Origin: Arthrobacter sp. StoSoilB20
Lineage (GTDB): Bacteria; Actinomycetota; Actinomycetes; Actinomycetales; Micrococcaceae
Assembly: GCF_019977295.1 (NCBI RefSeq)
Contig: NZ_AP024651.1
Location: 1,240,001 to 1,304,000 of the forward strand
Length of the DNA stretch: 64,000 bases
Direction: 5' to 3'
A model generated the notes under the pieces. That model worked only from the letters and a program-made list of their open reading frames with translations. It searched no databases and had not been told where the DNA came from. Each line of letters begins with the position of its first letter. The stretch's first letter is position 1. Of this stretch, positions 24,594 through 32,968 are shown piece by piece. Both the position numbers and the translations under genes were made by a program.

Positions 24594-25616
24594 ATGACCA
24601 CCACAGCCCAGACCACTACCCAAACCGCCCCCGCCGACACGCTGAGCTACACGGATGATGGCAGTTCCCTGACCTTGACTGTCGGAACCCAGGACATCGC
24701 GACGTACACCTACCGACCCACGGATGACCAGTACGAGAGTCCCCGTCCCTACTTCCACCCGCTCACCACCTTGGAGGGGGACGAGGTCACCATTTCCAGG
24801 CCGTGGGATCACGTCTGGCACAAGGGTCTCTCATGGGCGCTGCCAAACGTGGGCGAGCACAACTTCTGGGGCGGAGCCACTTACACCCGCGAGACCGGCT
24901 ACTCGAACCTGGACAACAACGGGGCCATGAACCACGAGGCTTTCACAAGCATCGAGGTCACCGGCATAGAGGGCGGCGGCGCGGGGATCACCGCGGCGGA
25001 AACGCTTCTCTGGACCGCTCAGCCGGCAGTGACTGCCCAGCCGGATGAGTCCGCCGCAGCCAGCAAAACCGAGGCCGGCAGCCCCCTCATCCGCGAACAG
25101 CGCCGTTTCGCCATTCAACTTCTCCCGGCGGGCAACGCGTGGACGATCCTCTTCGAATCCACCATGGAGAACGTCTCCGGTGCTGAGATCGGGATCGGCA
25201 GCCCCACCACCGAGGGACGCGACAACGCCGGATACGGCGGCCTGTTCTGGCGCGGACCCCGGTCCTTCACGGGCGGGGAATTCCGATCCGAAAACGGGAC
25301 CGGCGGGGACGAGTTCATGGGCACCCGCTCACCATGGATTGCTTTCACCGGCCAGCACGATGTCACCTGCCGGAAATCCAGCATCCTGTTCGTCGAGGAC
25401 CAAGCCAACCCGGGTGCCTCCAACCAGTGGTTTGCCCGCTCGTCCATGTTCGCTTGCCTCGGCTCGGCGCCGTTCTTCAGCGAAGTAGTCCCGCTCAAGG
25501 AGGGGCAGCCGCTGACGTACCGGTACGCCGTCGTGATTTCTGACGGCGCGCTGGAAGACCAGCAGGCCGCAGCGCTCGCCCACGCTGCGAAAACAGCGTT
25601 GGATGCCTGGGCCTGA
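24594..25616 (+). CDS. PmoA-family (DUF6807-like) protein
   Basis: This 340-residue protein contains RPYFHPLTTLEGDEVTISRP, WDHVWHKGLSWALPNV and HNFWGGATY. The pattern, with several His and Trp, fits the family named after methane oxygenase PmoA that is common in sugar-degradation clusters, not true methane oxygenase. ATG 24594 is supported by GGAG 8 bases upstream. It lies between a Gfo/Idh oxidoreductase and a cupin, and its stop overlaps the first possible start of the cupin gene. A role in modifying an unusual sugar is plausible but unproven. Confidence 0.78.
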   Translation: MTTTAQTTTQTAPADTLSYTDDGSSLTLTVGTQDIATYTYRPTDDQYESPRPYFHPLTTLEGDEVTISRPWDHVWHKGLSWALPNVGEHNFWGGATYTRETGYSNLDNNGAMNHEAFTSIEVTGIEGGGAGITAAETLLWTAQPAVTAQPDESAAASKTEAGSPLIREQRRFAIQLLPAGNAWTILFESTMENVSGAEIGIGSPTTEGRDNAGYGGLFWRGPRSFTGGEFRSENGTGGDEFMGTRSPWIAFTGQHDVTCRKSSILFVEDQANPGASNQWFARSSMFACLGSAPFFSEVVPLKEGQPLTYRYAVVISDGALEDQQAAALAHAAKTALDAWA

Positions 25617-25617
25617 G

Positions 25618-26364
25618 ATGTGCACATCGTTCCCGGGCGCAACCGCTGTGTCCGAGGTCAGTATTTACGATTGGCCCGGGCTGGATGGCGCGGCCGGAGG
25701 GTCGCCGCACCTGCATACTGCGTCCACGGAAGCGTATGTGGTGCAGCAGGGCGTCGGGCGGCTTGAGACTTTGGATTCCCGGGGCTTCACTTCAACTGCG
25801 TTGACGCCCGGAACCGTGGTCTGGTTTACGCCCGGTACCGTGCACCGCGCCATCAACGATTCGGGGGACCTCAGGGTTCTGGTGGTCATGCAGAACGCAG
25901 GGCTGCCCGAGAATGGCGACGCCGTGATGACGTTTCCGCCCGAGCACCTGGTGGATCACGATACTTACGCACGCGCCGCCGCCCTGCCGTCAAAGAACGC
26001 CGACGGCGGTGACGCGTCCTCCGAGGCGGCTGCGCGCCGTCGTCGTGACCTGGCGTTGGAGGGATATCTGGAACTGAAAGCTGCCGTGCAGGAAACAGGT
26101 GTCTCGGCGCTCGCAGACTTTCATGCAGCGGCAGCACGTTTGGTGAACGGGAAAACCGAGCGCTGGCGCGGATACCTCAACGAGGGCGCCGAGCGACAGG
26201 CCGGCCTCACAGGGGAGCAGTTGGCCTCTCTTGAGTCCATGGAAAGTTTCTACATGCAGGATGCGAGGACTACGATGGGCGAACGGAAAACCCGCAGGAT
26301 CTACGGCATGTGCGGCCGGATCCAAGCGTGGGAACTTTCCGAAACTGTCATCGCCGGGACGTGA
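25618..26364 (+). CDS. Cupin-domain protein
   Basis: The protein has 248 residues from ATG 25618 (an in-frame ATG at 25603 would add five and overlap the previous gene). An N-terminal cupin barrel (about 15-105) shows HLHTASTEAYVV and PGTVHRAIND, which provide the His and Glu of the metal site. The C-terminal part (about 130-245) is helical and charged without a family I recognise. It may be a sugar isomerase-like or sensory protein for this sugar cluster. An operator-like sequence for the following LacI gene lies inside its 3' end. Confidence 0.8.
   Translation: MCTSFPGATAVSEVSIYDWPGLDGAAGGSPHLHTASTEAYVVQQGVGRLETLDSRGFTSTALTPGTVVWFTPGTVHRAINDSGDLRVLVVMQNAGLPENGDAVMTFPPEHLVDHDTYARAAALPSKNADGGDASSEAAARRRRDLALEGYLELKAAVQETGVSALADFHAAAARLVNGKTERWRGYLNEGAERQAGLTGEQLASLESMESFYMQDARTTMGERKTRRIYGMCGRIQAWELSETVIAGT
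26331..26346. promoter_or_regulatory. LacI-type site upstream of the LacI gene
   Basis: GGAACTTTCCGAAACT contains the TTTCCGAAA palindrome shared with the sites near 7200 and 23431. It lies 43 bases before the LacI start, inside the end of the cupin gene, and fits autoregulation. Confidence 0.5.
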
Positions 26365-26388
26365 TTTCCGGCCGGGAAGGTGGGGACC

Positions 26389-27411
26389 ATGGTAACCAAG
26401 CAGGACTCGGGACGGGCGACGATCAGCGAGATCGCCCGGGAAGCCGGCGTGTCCGTGCCCACGGTTTCCAAGGTCCTCAACGGCCATGCGCACGTCGCGG
26501 CAGCTACCCGCGCGAGGGTTGAAGAAATCATCGCCAAGCGTGATTACGCCCGCCGCCCCGCCAAGCGCAGCAAGAAGGCCGGACTCATTGACCTCGTCTT
26601 CCCGGGCATGGGTTCGGAGTGGGCGTGCGAGATCATCGAAGGCGTGGAGCGGGTGGCCCAGGAAGCCGGGTACGGCACAGTGGTCAGCAGCTTGTCGCTG
26701 GACGGCTCGAGGATCCGGCCGTGGCTGGCGAACCTTGCAGAGCGAAAGTCCGACGGCGTCCTTCTCGCCGTGTACGAACTGGACTCCAAGCAGATCCAAC
26801 GGATCAAGTCGCTCGGCATTCCCGTGATCCTGATCGATCCTGTGGGCCAGCCCGGACCGGACCTCATGACCGTGGGCGCAGCCAACTGGGACGGTGCTTT
26901 CTCGGCCACCGAGCATTTGCTGAAGCTTGGCCACAAGAGAATCGGCATGATCGGTGGACGCGATGACCTCCAGTGCAGCAGTGCCCGTGAAGACGGGTAC
27001 CTTGCGGCGCTGCGCCGTGGGGGCGTGGAAGCTGATCCGACCCTCATGGTGCCCGGTGACTTCTCCACCGAGTCGGGGGCGCGGGGGACCGAGGCGTTGT
27101 TGGCCCTTCCCGACCGGCCCACGGCGATCTTCACCGGCAACGACGCCCAAGCCCTCGGCGCCTACAGGGCCGCCCGCTCGGCAGGCCTCCGGATTCCTGA
27201 GGACCTCTCCATCATCGGCTTCGACGACATCCCCGCCGCCGAGTGGATCGAGCCCGGCCTCACCACCATCCGCCAGCCTGTGGTGCAGATGGCTGAGACG
27301 GCCATGCGTGCGCTGCTCCGGCACCTTGAAGGTGATGAGGAGTTGCCGCAGAGGATCGAACTCGGCACGGAGTTGGTGGTGAGGGGCTCGACGGCGGCGC
27401 CGGTTTCCTAG
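26389..27411 (+). CDS. LacI-family transcriptional regulator
   Basis: This is a 340-residue regulator. The N-terminal HTH and hinge (TISEIAREAGVSVPTVSKVL, residues about 10-29, then NGHAHVAAATRARVEEI) are clear. The rest is a periplasmic-binding-protein-like sugar domain (LIDLVFPGMGSEWACEIIEG to FDDIPAAEWIEPGLTTIRQP). ATG 26389 is chosen over GTG 26380 because GGTGGGG precedes it. It ends the oxidoreductase-PmoA-cupin cluster and is the best candidate to bind the GAAACTTTC-type sites here and at the GH42 operon. Confidence 0.9.
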   Translation: MVTKQDSGRATISEIAREAGVSVPTVSKVLNGHAHVAAATRARVEEIIAKRDYARRPAKRSKKAGLIDLVFPGMGSEWACEIIEGVERVAQEAGYGTVVSSLSLDGSRIRPWLANLAERKSDGVLLAVYELDSKQIQRIKSLGIPVILIDPVGQPGPDLMTVGAANWDGAFSATEHLLKLGHKRIGMIGGRDDLQCSSAREDGYLAALRRGGVEADPTLMVPGDFSTESGARGTEALLALPDRPTAIFTGNDAQALGAYRAARSAGLRIPEDLSIIGFDDIPAAEWIEPGLTTIRQPVVQMAETAMRALLRHLEGDEELPQRIELGTELVVRGSTAAPVS

Positions 27412-27559
27412 CCAGGCCTTCCTAGCCCCGAGCGGTCTTAGCCGGGCGTCTTGGCAGAGCCTTGCTTAGCCAGGCGTCTGAGTCGGGCCTACCTAGCCCC
27501 GCGTCTCGGCAGAGCCTGCTTAGCCCCGCGTCTTAGCCAGGCGTCTTAGTCGGGCCTGC
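27412..27559. repeat. Degenerate short tandem repeats after the LacI gene
   Basis: CTTAGCCAGGCGTCTTAG, TAGCCCCGCGTCT and GTCGGGCCTGC recur several times in mixed order over about 150 bases between two convergent genes. TAG stops occur in many units. I see no hairpin with a T tract. Confidence 0.65.
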
Positions 27560-28006
27560 TTAGCCCCGACCCATGCTCGTCGACGGATCCCCGCCGCCTT
27601 CGGAAGGGTCCGCGCGAAGATCGTCGGGATCGTCCTGTGGCAGTCCTGCCGGGCCGGATACGTCACCTGAGGCAGCGGAAACGTCAGTGTCCGCTTCGCT
27701 GCCGCGGCTGGTGTCGGCGTCGTCCGTCGTCTCGGGTGAATCAGTGCTATGTGAAGCAGTGCCGTGCGAAGCGGTGCCGTGCGTCGTTCCGCGATCCGCG
27801 TGGCCGGCAGTGCGCGGGTCATCATTTTCGCCCGGCACATCAGAGTCCATGGAGTTGGAGCCCTCGCTGATGGAGGAGTGGACCTGGACGTCGTCATCCT
27901 TTTCGCCGGGCTCAGGGACGCGGTCATTGTTCACGGGATCGGACGTACCGGCCAAATCTTCCATGGCGTTTTCGGCCGTCTTGCGGATGCTGTCTTCTAT
28001 GCCCAT
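27560..28006 (-). CDS. Small acidic, mostly disordered protein
   Basis: This is a 148-residue protein. The first 25 residues (MGIEDSIRKTAENAMEDLAG) form a likely amphipathic helix like those of small stress-associated proteins. The rest is rich in Asp, Ser, Thr, Gly and Glu and should be unstructured. ATG 28006 is chosen because AAAGGAG lies 7 bases upstream; the frame is open further but that part overlaps the control region. Palindromes upstream suggest regulated expression. I do not assign a function. Confidence 0.7.
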   Translation of the reverse strand: MGIEDSIRKTAENAMEDLAGTSDPVNNDRVPEPGEKDDDVQVHSSISEGSNSMDSDVPGENDDPRTAGHADRGTTHGTASHGTASHSTDSPETTDDADTSRGSEADTDVSAASGDVSGPAGLPQDDPDDLRADPSEGGGDPSTSMGRG

Positions 28007-28028
28007 CAGTTGACTCCTTTGCATGAAA

Positions 28029-28070
28029 GGCCTGATACCAGGCCGCGCTTGCATAGTAAGCCTACTTACT
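28029..28070. promoter_or_regulatory. Two palindromes upstream of the small acidic protein
   Basis: GGCCTG-ATAC-CAGGCC (28029-28044) and AGTAAG-CCTA-CTTACT (28055-28070) are perfect inverted repeats. On the minus strand the second one reads AAGTAAGTAGGCTTA and closely matches a site upstream of the zinc-ribbon gene at 32780. Confidence 0.5.
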
Positions 28071-28271
28071 TCTTGGTTGATCCGAAAGCCTGCCCGGGGT
28101 TGACAAAATAGCTCCTCGCCGCTTGCGTTGCCGCAGGTCAAAACCTTTCGAGCCGCACTTTGTACCGTTGATCGTTGGACGATAAGGTATTGCCAGACCG
28201 TTTTGCAGAGGGCGGCCCTTTTCGCTCCTTTGCTGTCTGCTGGGGACGCATTTCAGTCAGTAGGAACGTGC

Positions 28272-29009
28272 ATGGTCAACCCCCGCCCTGAGCAGGAAGC
28301 TCTCCAGAATGGATACTTTTTGGATCTAGTCCTGGGCAGTGAAGATGTAGAAGCTTTTCTCGCCGATCTCGCGGCTTTCTCTGCCGAGAGCCTCTCGCAT
28401 CCCGACGCCACCGTCTTTTGCGGCATCACCGTGCTGCGCCGGAAGAAGGCGGCCACAGCGGCCAGCAGCGATGACCGCGCCCACGCAATGGACGAACTTC
28501 AAAACGACTTTGAGGGCCCCTGTCTCACGGCCATGGATAAGCTGACCTCCGTGCTGGTACCGGACCTGCTGAAGGAGCATCGCTGGCCGGAATACGTCGC
28601 GGCGGCCTCACATCATGGACTGCGATCCATCCTCAGCGTCCCCCTCCTGGTGGAGGGTGACACCCGAGCGGCCCTGAACCTTTACTCGGAACGGATCAAT
28701 GCTTTCAGCGAGTTGGACATAGAACGTGCCGAAGTGTTTGCCTCGCATGCTTCCAAGTCGTTGCGTCTGGCCCTGAAGATCGCCCAGCTCAGCGATGCCC
28801 GGAACGACCTCGCGGCGGCCATGCAGTCCCGCACCGTGATCGACCTCGCTGTCGGGGCGATCATGGCGCAGAACAAGTGCAGCCAGGATGAGGCCTTCAC
28901 CATCCTTCGCACAGCATCCAGCAACCGCAACATCAAGCTGCGGCATCTGGCCAAGTCGATCATCGCGGCAGTTTCCTCGGGCTCGGTCACTACGCACTTC
29001 GAGGAGTAG
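28272..29009 (+). CDS. GAF-ANTAR domain regulator
   Basis: This is a 245-residue protein. A GAF sensor domain (about 15-170) is followed by a C-terminal ANTAR domain (about 175-240: SRTVIDLAVGAIMAQNKCSQ, then EAFTILRTASSNRN). ANTAR domains bind paired RNA hairpins and prevent transcription termination. Together they suggest signal-dependent antitermination, a design widespread in actinobacteria. ATG 28272 fits the domain start, although AGGAA is only a weak ribosome site. The 260 bases before it hold the palindromes listed above. Confidence 0.88.
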   Translation: MVNPRPEQEALQNGYFLDLVLGSEDVEAFLADLAAFSAESLSHPDATVFCGITVLRRKKAATAASSDDRAHAMDELQNDFEGPCLTAMDKLTSVLVPDLLKEHRWPEYVAAASHHGLRSILSVPLLVEGDTRAALNLYSERINAFSELDIERAEVFASHASKSLRLALKIAQLSDARNDLAAAMQSRTVIDLAVGAIMAQNKCSQDEAFTILRTASSNRNIKLRHLAKSIIAAVSSGSVTTHFEE

Positions 29010-29016
29010 GCGGCCT

Positions 29017-29784
29017 TCAGCTGCCCGGAACCACCAAACGCTCACGCAGTTGGACGATCGTGGCGTCGGACAAACCGGCCCGCCGAACCGGCTCCAGCAC
29101 GCTTCCGTGCCGCTCAATCAGCAGCGCCTGCATCGCTTCCATGGACTCAGCGTGCGCGCCCATCATGGCGCCCATGCTCTTGATGGCTTCCTCATCCAGG
29201 ACGCGATCCGGCATGAGCCCGCCCAGGATGGCCCTCAGCCTCGGGAACAGCTGTGGCAGGCGGGTGGCGGTGACGGCGTAGTCGGCCGAGATGGTTTCGG
29301 GCGTAGCGCCCAACGCAGAAAGCACGACGGCGGCGAACACTCCCGTACGATCCTTGCCGGCCGCGCAGTGGAAGACGGTGGCGCCATCGGCCATGGCAAC
29401 CAGGGTCACACCGAGGGCGAGTTGCCGGGCCTGGGTTTCGAGCAGGTTGGCGTACCAGGCGCCCACGTGTGCGGGCGTGGTGGCGGCCGTCATCATGTCG
29501 TGGCTGATGGTTTCAGGCGACGCAATAGACGCCGTCAAGGCCAGGTGGTGGTAGCTCACGCCGGCTACGGTCAACGGACCCCGCCCGGTGAAGAGTGCCT
29601 CCTCCGGCGAGCGGAGATCGATGACTGACGTGACGCCGTCGTCGATCATTTGCTGGGCGAACGCGGCAGGCATCACCGAGACGTCGTCGCTGCGGAGCAG
29701 CACGCCGGAGCGGGTGATGCCGCCGGACACGGGAAGCCCGCCGAGGTCGCGCAGGTTGACGGGGGAGAGGTCCAGAGTTTCCAA
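29017..29784 (-). CDS. Tyrosine/lipid phosphatase, PtpB type
   Basis: This is a 255-residue protein-tyrosine-phosphatase-fold enzyme. The signature loop HCAAGKDRTG has C140 as nucleophile and R146. The N-terminal NLRDLGGLPV and VIDLRSPEE are typical of the PtpB/atypical DSP group, which includes secreted mycobacterial enzymes acting on phosphotyrosine and phosphoinositides. No signal peptide is seen here. The gene is convergent with the GAF-ANTAR gene with 7 bases between the stops. Confidence 0.9.
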   Translation of the reverse strand: METLDLSPVNLRDLGGLPVSGGITRSGVLLRSDDVSVMPAAFAQQMIDDGVTSVIDLRSPEEALFTGRGPLTVAGVSYHHLALTASIASPETISHDMMTAATTPAHVGAWYANLLETQARQLALGVTLVAMADGATVFHCAAGKDRTGVFAAVVLSALGATPETISADYAVTATRLPQLFPRLRAILGGLMPDRVLDEEAIKSMGAMMGAHAESMEAMQALLIERHGSVLEPVRRAGLSDATIVQLRERLVVPGS

Positions 29785-29927
29785 ATGAGATTCCTAGCTT
29801 GTCCGGCGCAGTGTGTGCGTAATGCTACAGGTGCTTTATGGGAGCGTCCTCCCAGTAAGCGGTCGCGAAAGTCCGCTTTGTGACCCCGTTTCGTGACCCA
29901 AGGCAACCATGGAGCACACTGGGTGGG

Positions 29928-31292
29928 GTGACCGTCAAAAAACCCCGCCCCGGCCTCGCGATCTTTGCGCTGAGCCTGGGGACGGCGCTGAATCCGCTGA
30001 ACTCATCCATGATCGCCGTCGCGTTGGTGGTCTTGAGGGAGCATTTCGAGCTCGACGTCGCCACGGTCACCTGGGTCATCACCTCCTTCTACCTCGCCTC
30101 CGCCGCCGGCCAGCCGCTGATGGGGCGCCTCGCCGATCGCTTCGGCCCCCGCCGCCTGTTCATGTTCGGCATGGCGTTGGTGGCGGTCACCTGCGCCATC
30201 GCGCCGTTCCTCCCCAACTTCGCGCTGGTCTGCGTGGCCCGCGCGCTCATGGCCGTAGGGACCGCGACGGCGTACCCGTCCGCCGTCGTGATGGTCACCG
30301 AGCTGAGCAAGCTGGCTAACTTGCCGTCCACGCGGCCCTTGGGCCGGATCCAGATGGCAAACACGTCCGCCGCAGCCGTGGGGCCCGTGGTGGGTGGGCT
30401 TTTGGTGAGCCTGGTGGGGTGGCAGGCACTGTTCGCGATCAACGTGCCCATCGCTTTGCTGGCCATGTTCGTGGTGTACAAAGTGGCACCGGTTGATTCC
30501 GGGCGCGAGACCGGCAAGCTCGGTCAACTGATCCGCGATTCCGATATCCCCGGCATCCTCGCGTTCGTCACCTCGCTGATGCTCGCCATGATGGCCCTGC
30601 TCAACGTCATGCCCGGTTACCGCTGGTACCTGCTGGGGGCCGCCACCGTGATCGGCGCACTCTTCGCTTGGCGCGAGTTGCGCTTTCAGCCGCCGTTCCT
30701 GGATCTTCGGCTGCTGGGCAGGAACCGGCCCCTGCTGCTGGTCTACCTGCTGTTCATCGTTTTCAGCGGCGTCTACTACTTCGCGTTCTTCGGCCTGCCG
30801 CAGCTGCTGCAGGAGGCAGGACAGTACGACGCCGGTGTGGTGGGCATGCTGATGCTGCCCCTTGCGGCGTTGTCGGTTGTGGTGACGCCACTGACGGTGA
30901 GGTTCATTGAGCGGTACGGTGTTCGTTCCGTCCTGATCACCGGCGTCCTGATTCTGACGGTTGCGGCGGGAACGCTTGGTTTCCTGACCATGACGTTGTG
31001 GGCTCCGCTGGTGTTCGTGCTGACAGCGCTGATGGGCGTTCCGTATGGCGTCGTGAGTACCGCCTCCAACCAAGGCCTGTATGTTTCAGCCCGTCCCGAA
31101 GAGCGGGGCGTTGCCGCCGGAATCTTCCAGACCTGCCGCTACCTTGGCGCCATTACGGCCACCGTGCTGATCGGCGTCCTCTATGGCCCGGGCGTGAACC
31201 AGGCCAACTGGGGGATCATGGTCCTGGTGATGCTGGGGCTCAGTGCCGTGGTGCTGGTGCTGGCCGTGATGTGGCGGAAGCCCGCGGTTTAG
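29928..31292 (+). CDS. MFS transporter (drug-efflux type)
   Basis: This is a 454-residue protein with 12-14 membrane segments. MGRLADRFGPRRLFMFG after helix 2 is MFS motif A, and the start (ALSLGTALNPLNSSMIAVAL, then LREHFELDVATVTWVITSFY) is typical of the DHA2 drug:proton antiporters. GTG 29928 fits the first helix; the frame is open back to 29880. It is divergent from the phosphatase gene with 143 bases between the starts. The substrate is unknown. Confidence 0.86.
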   Translation: MTVKKPRPGLAIFALSLGTALNPLNSSMIAVALVVLREHFELDVATVTWVITSFYLASAAGQPLMGRLADRFGPRRLFMFGMALVAVTCAIAPFLPNFALVCVARALMAVGTATAYPSAVVMVTELSKLANLPSTRPLGRIQMANTSAAAVGPVVGGLLVSLVGWQALFAINVPIALLAMFVVYKVAPVDSGRETGKLGQLIRDSDIPGILAFVTSLMLAMMALLNVMPGYRWYLLGAATVIGALFAWRELRFQPPFLDLRLLGRNRPLLLVYLLFIVFSGVYYFAFFGLPQLLQEAGQYDAGVVGMLMLPLAALSVVVTPLTVRFIERYGVRSVLITGVLILTVAAGTLGFLTMTLWAPLVFVLTALMGVPYGVVSTASNQGLYVSARPEERGVAAGIFQTCRYLGAITATVLIGVLYGPGVNQANWGIMVLVMLGLSAVVLVLAVMWRKPAV

Positions 31293-31314
31293 CGCTGAGA
31301 GAGTCGAGCGCGCA

Positions 31315-32520
31315 TCACGACCCTCGCCGCTGCTCCGCAATCCACGTGTGATTCACAATGGCTGCCGCGAAACTCTTGGACAAGTTGGCACTGTCCGGCC
31401 CGCGGTAGAGGTCCCTCTGAAAATACGGAGACCCATCCGTGTGGGGCCCGCTCTTGTCGATTTGCTTGACGAGCTCGGAGAGGTAATCGTGTCCGCCGGT
31501 CCGGTAGGAGTCGGTCTCGCCTTGGTCCAAACGGATCAGGGCCGAGGAATCCACCATCGAGTTGCGCCAGTACCGTGCTTCCAGGAAAAGGGATCCTTGC
31601 TGTTCCACCAGGAACCACGAGCCAGGCTGGTGGTCCACGTAGTGCATGGTGTCGCGGTCCTGGGCGAGCCTCAGTTCATCACCCCACTGCTCAACCGGCG
31701 GGATGGCTTCGAGGGGTCGCTGCCGGGCTTCGTTGAATACGGTGTATATGAAGGTGGCTGGTGACTCGCGATACAGGGTCAGGCAGATGATTCGCTTGCA
31801 CGCCGTGCAGCTGAGTTGGCTCTCCACCCGTTCCATGAGCCGGGATGCGCGGAGTGCTTGGAGGTCGGCGAGCGGAACCCAGCGAACGCTCTCAGTGATC
31901 AGTCCCGCGGCTGCGGCGCTGGCGAGCGCGGCGACGGTGTTCTCCACGTCGACTCCGCTGCCCGGGGCCTTAGCTCGAACCAGGAGATCGCTGCAGCTTG
32001 GGCAGTCGTCATCCTCAGGGCGGCAGGCGCGTTGCGGAGCCTCCACTGTGAAGCTGATGCTGAGGAGGTTGCCGGGGTCATTCCAGCCGCGATTGTTCTT
32101 GAAGCTTGGTTCGGCATACGCGCCGTCCAGCATGAATCCCATGCCGCCGAGGGTGCGGGGCGCGTCGATGGCGGCTTTGAGGTCGGCAAGGGTGGCGTTC
32201 TTGTCCAGACCCGGGATCCACTGGGAAAGATTGAACCCTTTCGGTGCGAACCCGGTAGGTGCTGCGTGCAGCGCGACTGCCACGACGGCGTCGTCGTGCA
32301 TGATGATTTCGCTGCCAGAGGCGAACTGCAGCCGCCGCGAAAGGTAAGCGGGTTCGCCCACCAGCCGTTCCTTGGCTGCCACCGGGTGACCGCCGAAGAC
32401 ATCGATCAGCCGCCGCACGGCGGGATCCTCTTCGCGCCCCACCAGGGCCTCAACGATCAGGGGCAATCGTGTTTTAGTGCGCCATCGCTCTTTCGCGCCA
32501 TCATTCTTCCGCCATCCCAC
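31315..32520 (-). CDS. Protein of unknown function with clustered cysteines
   Basis: This is a 401-residue cytosolic protein. Two Cys groups, CRPEDDDCPSC (about 205) and CTACKRIIC (about 270), could bind a metal, but no domain is recognised. The frame is open to 32853 but the extra N-terminal 111 codons overlap the zinc-ribbon gene out of frame. GTG 32520 is preferred. CATAAT (32532-32527) lies 6 bases before it, which suggests a leaderless mRNA, and no Shine-Dalgarno sequence is seen. The -35 region is weak. Confidence 0.65.
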   Translation of the reverse strand: MGWRKNDGAKERWRTKTRLPLIVEALVGREEDPAVRRLIDVFGGHPVAAKERLVGEPAYLSRRLQFASGSEIIMHDDAVVAVALHAAPTGFAPKGFNLSQWIPGLDKNATLADLKAAIDAPRTLGGMGFMLDGAYAEPSFKNNRGWNDPGNLLSISFTVEAPQRACRPEDDDCPSCSDLLVRAKAPGSGVDVENTVAALASAAAAGLITESVRWVPLADLQALRASRLMERVESQLSCTACKRIICLTLYRESPATFIYTVFNEARQRPLEAIPPVEQWGDELRLAQDRDTMHYVDHQPGSWFLVEQQGSLFLEARYWRNSMVDSSALIRLDQGETDSYRTGGHDYLSELVKQIDKSGPHTDGSPYFQRDLYRGPDSANLSKSFAAAIVNHTWIAEQRRGS

Positions 32521-32567
32521 CCGACCATTATGTAGTGCGGGGCCAGCGGTGAACGCGTACCTGCCGA

Positions 32568-32780
32568 CTATGCGCCGGTGTGCTGCGCGCAGTGCTCGCA
32601 GCAGAACATGCCGGTTTCGTTTTCCACGCCGTGGCCGAGGATGCGGCAGCCGCAGTGTCCGCAATTGGGGGCCATCGCGTGAATGGCGCATTCGAAGCTG
32701 TCGAAGGTGCCGGTCCGTTCTCCCTGGGTGATGGTGAAGGTTTTGTCGTACTCGTTTCCGCACGTATCGCAGGTTGCCAT
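32568..32780 (-). CDS. Small zinc-ribbon/metallothionein-like protein
   Basis: This 70-residue protein has four Cys pairs or near-pairs: CDTCGNEY at the start, CAIHAMAPNCGHCGC in the middle and CCEHC near the end. Similar short proteins are widespread in actinobacteria and proteobacteria and probably bind zinc. AAGGAGAG lies 6 bases before the ATG. A perfect 12-bp palindrome 67 bases upstream resembles that before the small acidic protein at 28006, so both may answer to the same regulator. Confidence 0.83.
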   Translation of the reverse strand: MATCDTCGNEYDKTFTITQGERTGTFDSFECAIHAMAPNCGHCGCRILGHGVENETGMFCCEHCAQHTGA

Positions 32781-32846
32781 GGGTCTCTCCTTTGGGGTTC
32801 GGAATCCGACTCCCGCTGGAGGGTGGGAGCCGGGGTGTTCTTAAGC

Positions 32847-32858
32847 TAAGCATGCTTA
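32847..32858. promoter_or_regulatory. TAAGCATGCTTA palindrome
   Basis: This is a perfect 12-bp palindrome in the gap between the zinc-ribbon gene and the TetR-controlled operon. On the minus strand it reads AAGTAAGCATGCTTA, sharing the AAGTAAG...GCTTA frame with the site at 28055-28070. Confidence 0.5.
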
Positions 32859-32881
32859 CTTTGCTGCAACAAGGACCTTTC

Positions 32882-32903
32882 GGGGAGCCCTTCGGGCTGC
32901 CCC
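32882..32903. other. GC-rich hairpin between divergent genes
   Basis: GGGGAGCCC-TTC-GGGCT-G-CCCC forms a 9-bp stem with one bulged G. It stands just before the promoter of the rightward operon, and T-rich sequence follows on the + strand. It may insulate the two promoters. Confidence 0.45.
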
Positions 32904-32932
32904 TTGCTTAATTTACTGAGTACACTCATAAT
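32904..32932 (+). promoter_or_regulatory. Promoter with TetR-type operator
   Basis: TTGCTT (32904-32909), a 17-base spacer and CATAAT (32927-32932) form a good promoter for the operon from 32969. TGAGT-AC-ACTCA (32917-32928) is an inverted repeat in the spacer overlapping the -10 box, a fitting site for the TetR protein encoded by the third gene. Confidence 0.62.
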
Positions 32933-32968
32933 TGAGTCAAGTCAGAAATTCTAATCAGGAGAACCCGC

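Noticed and set aside
27412..27559. A terminator array after the LacI gene
   Set aside because: The repeats do not fold into a clear hairpin with a T tract, so only a repeat is reported.
32521..32853. N-terminal 111 codons of the unknown cysteine-cluster protein
   Set aside because: They overlap the zinc-ribbon gene in another frame and carry no recognisable domain.
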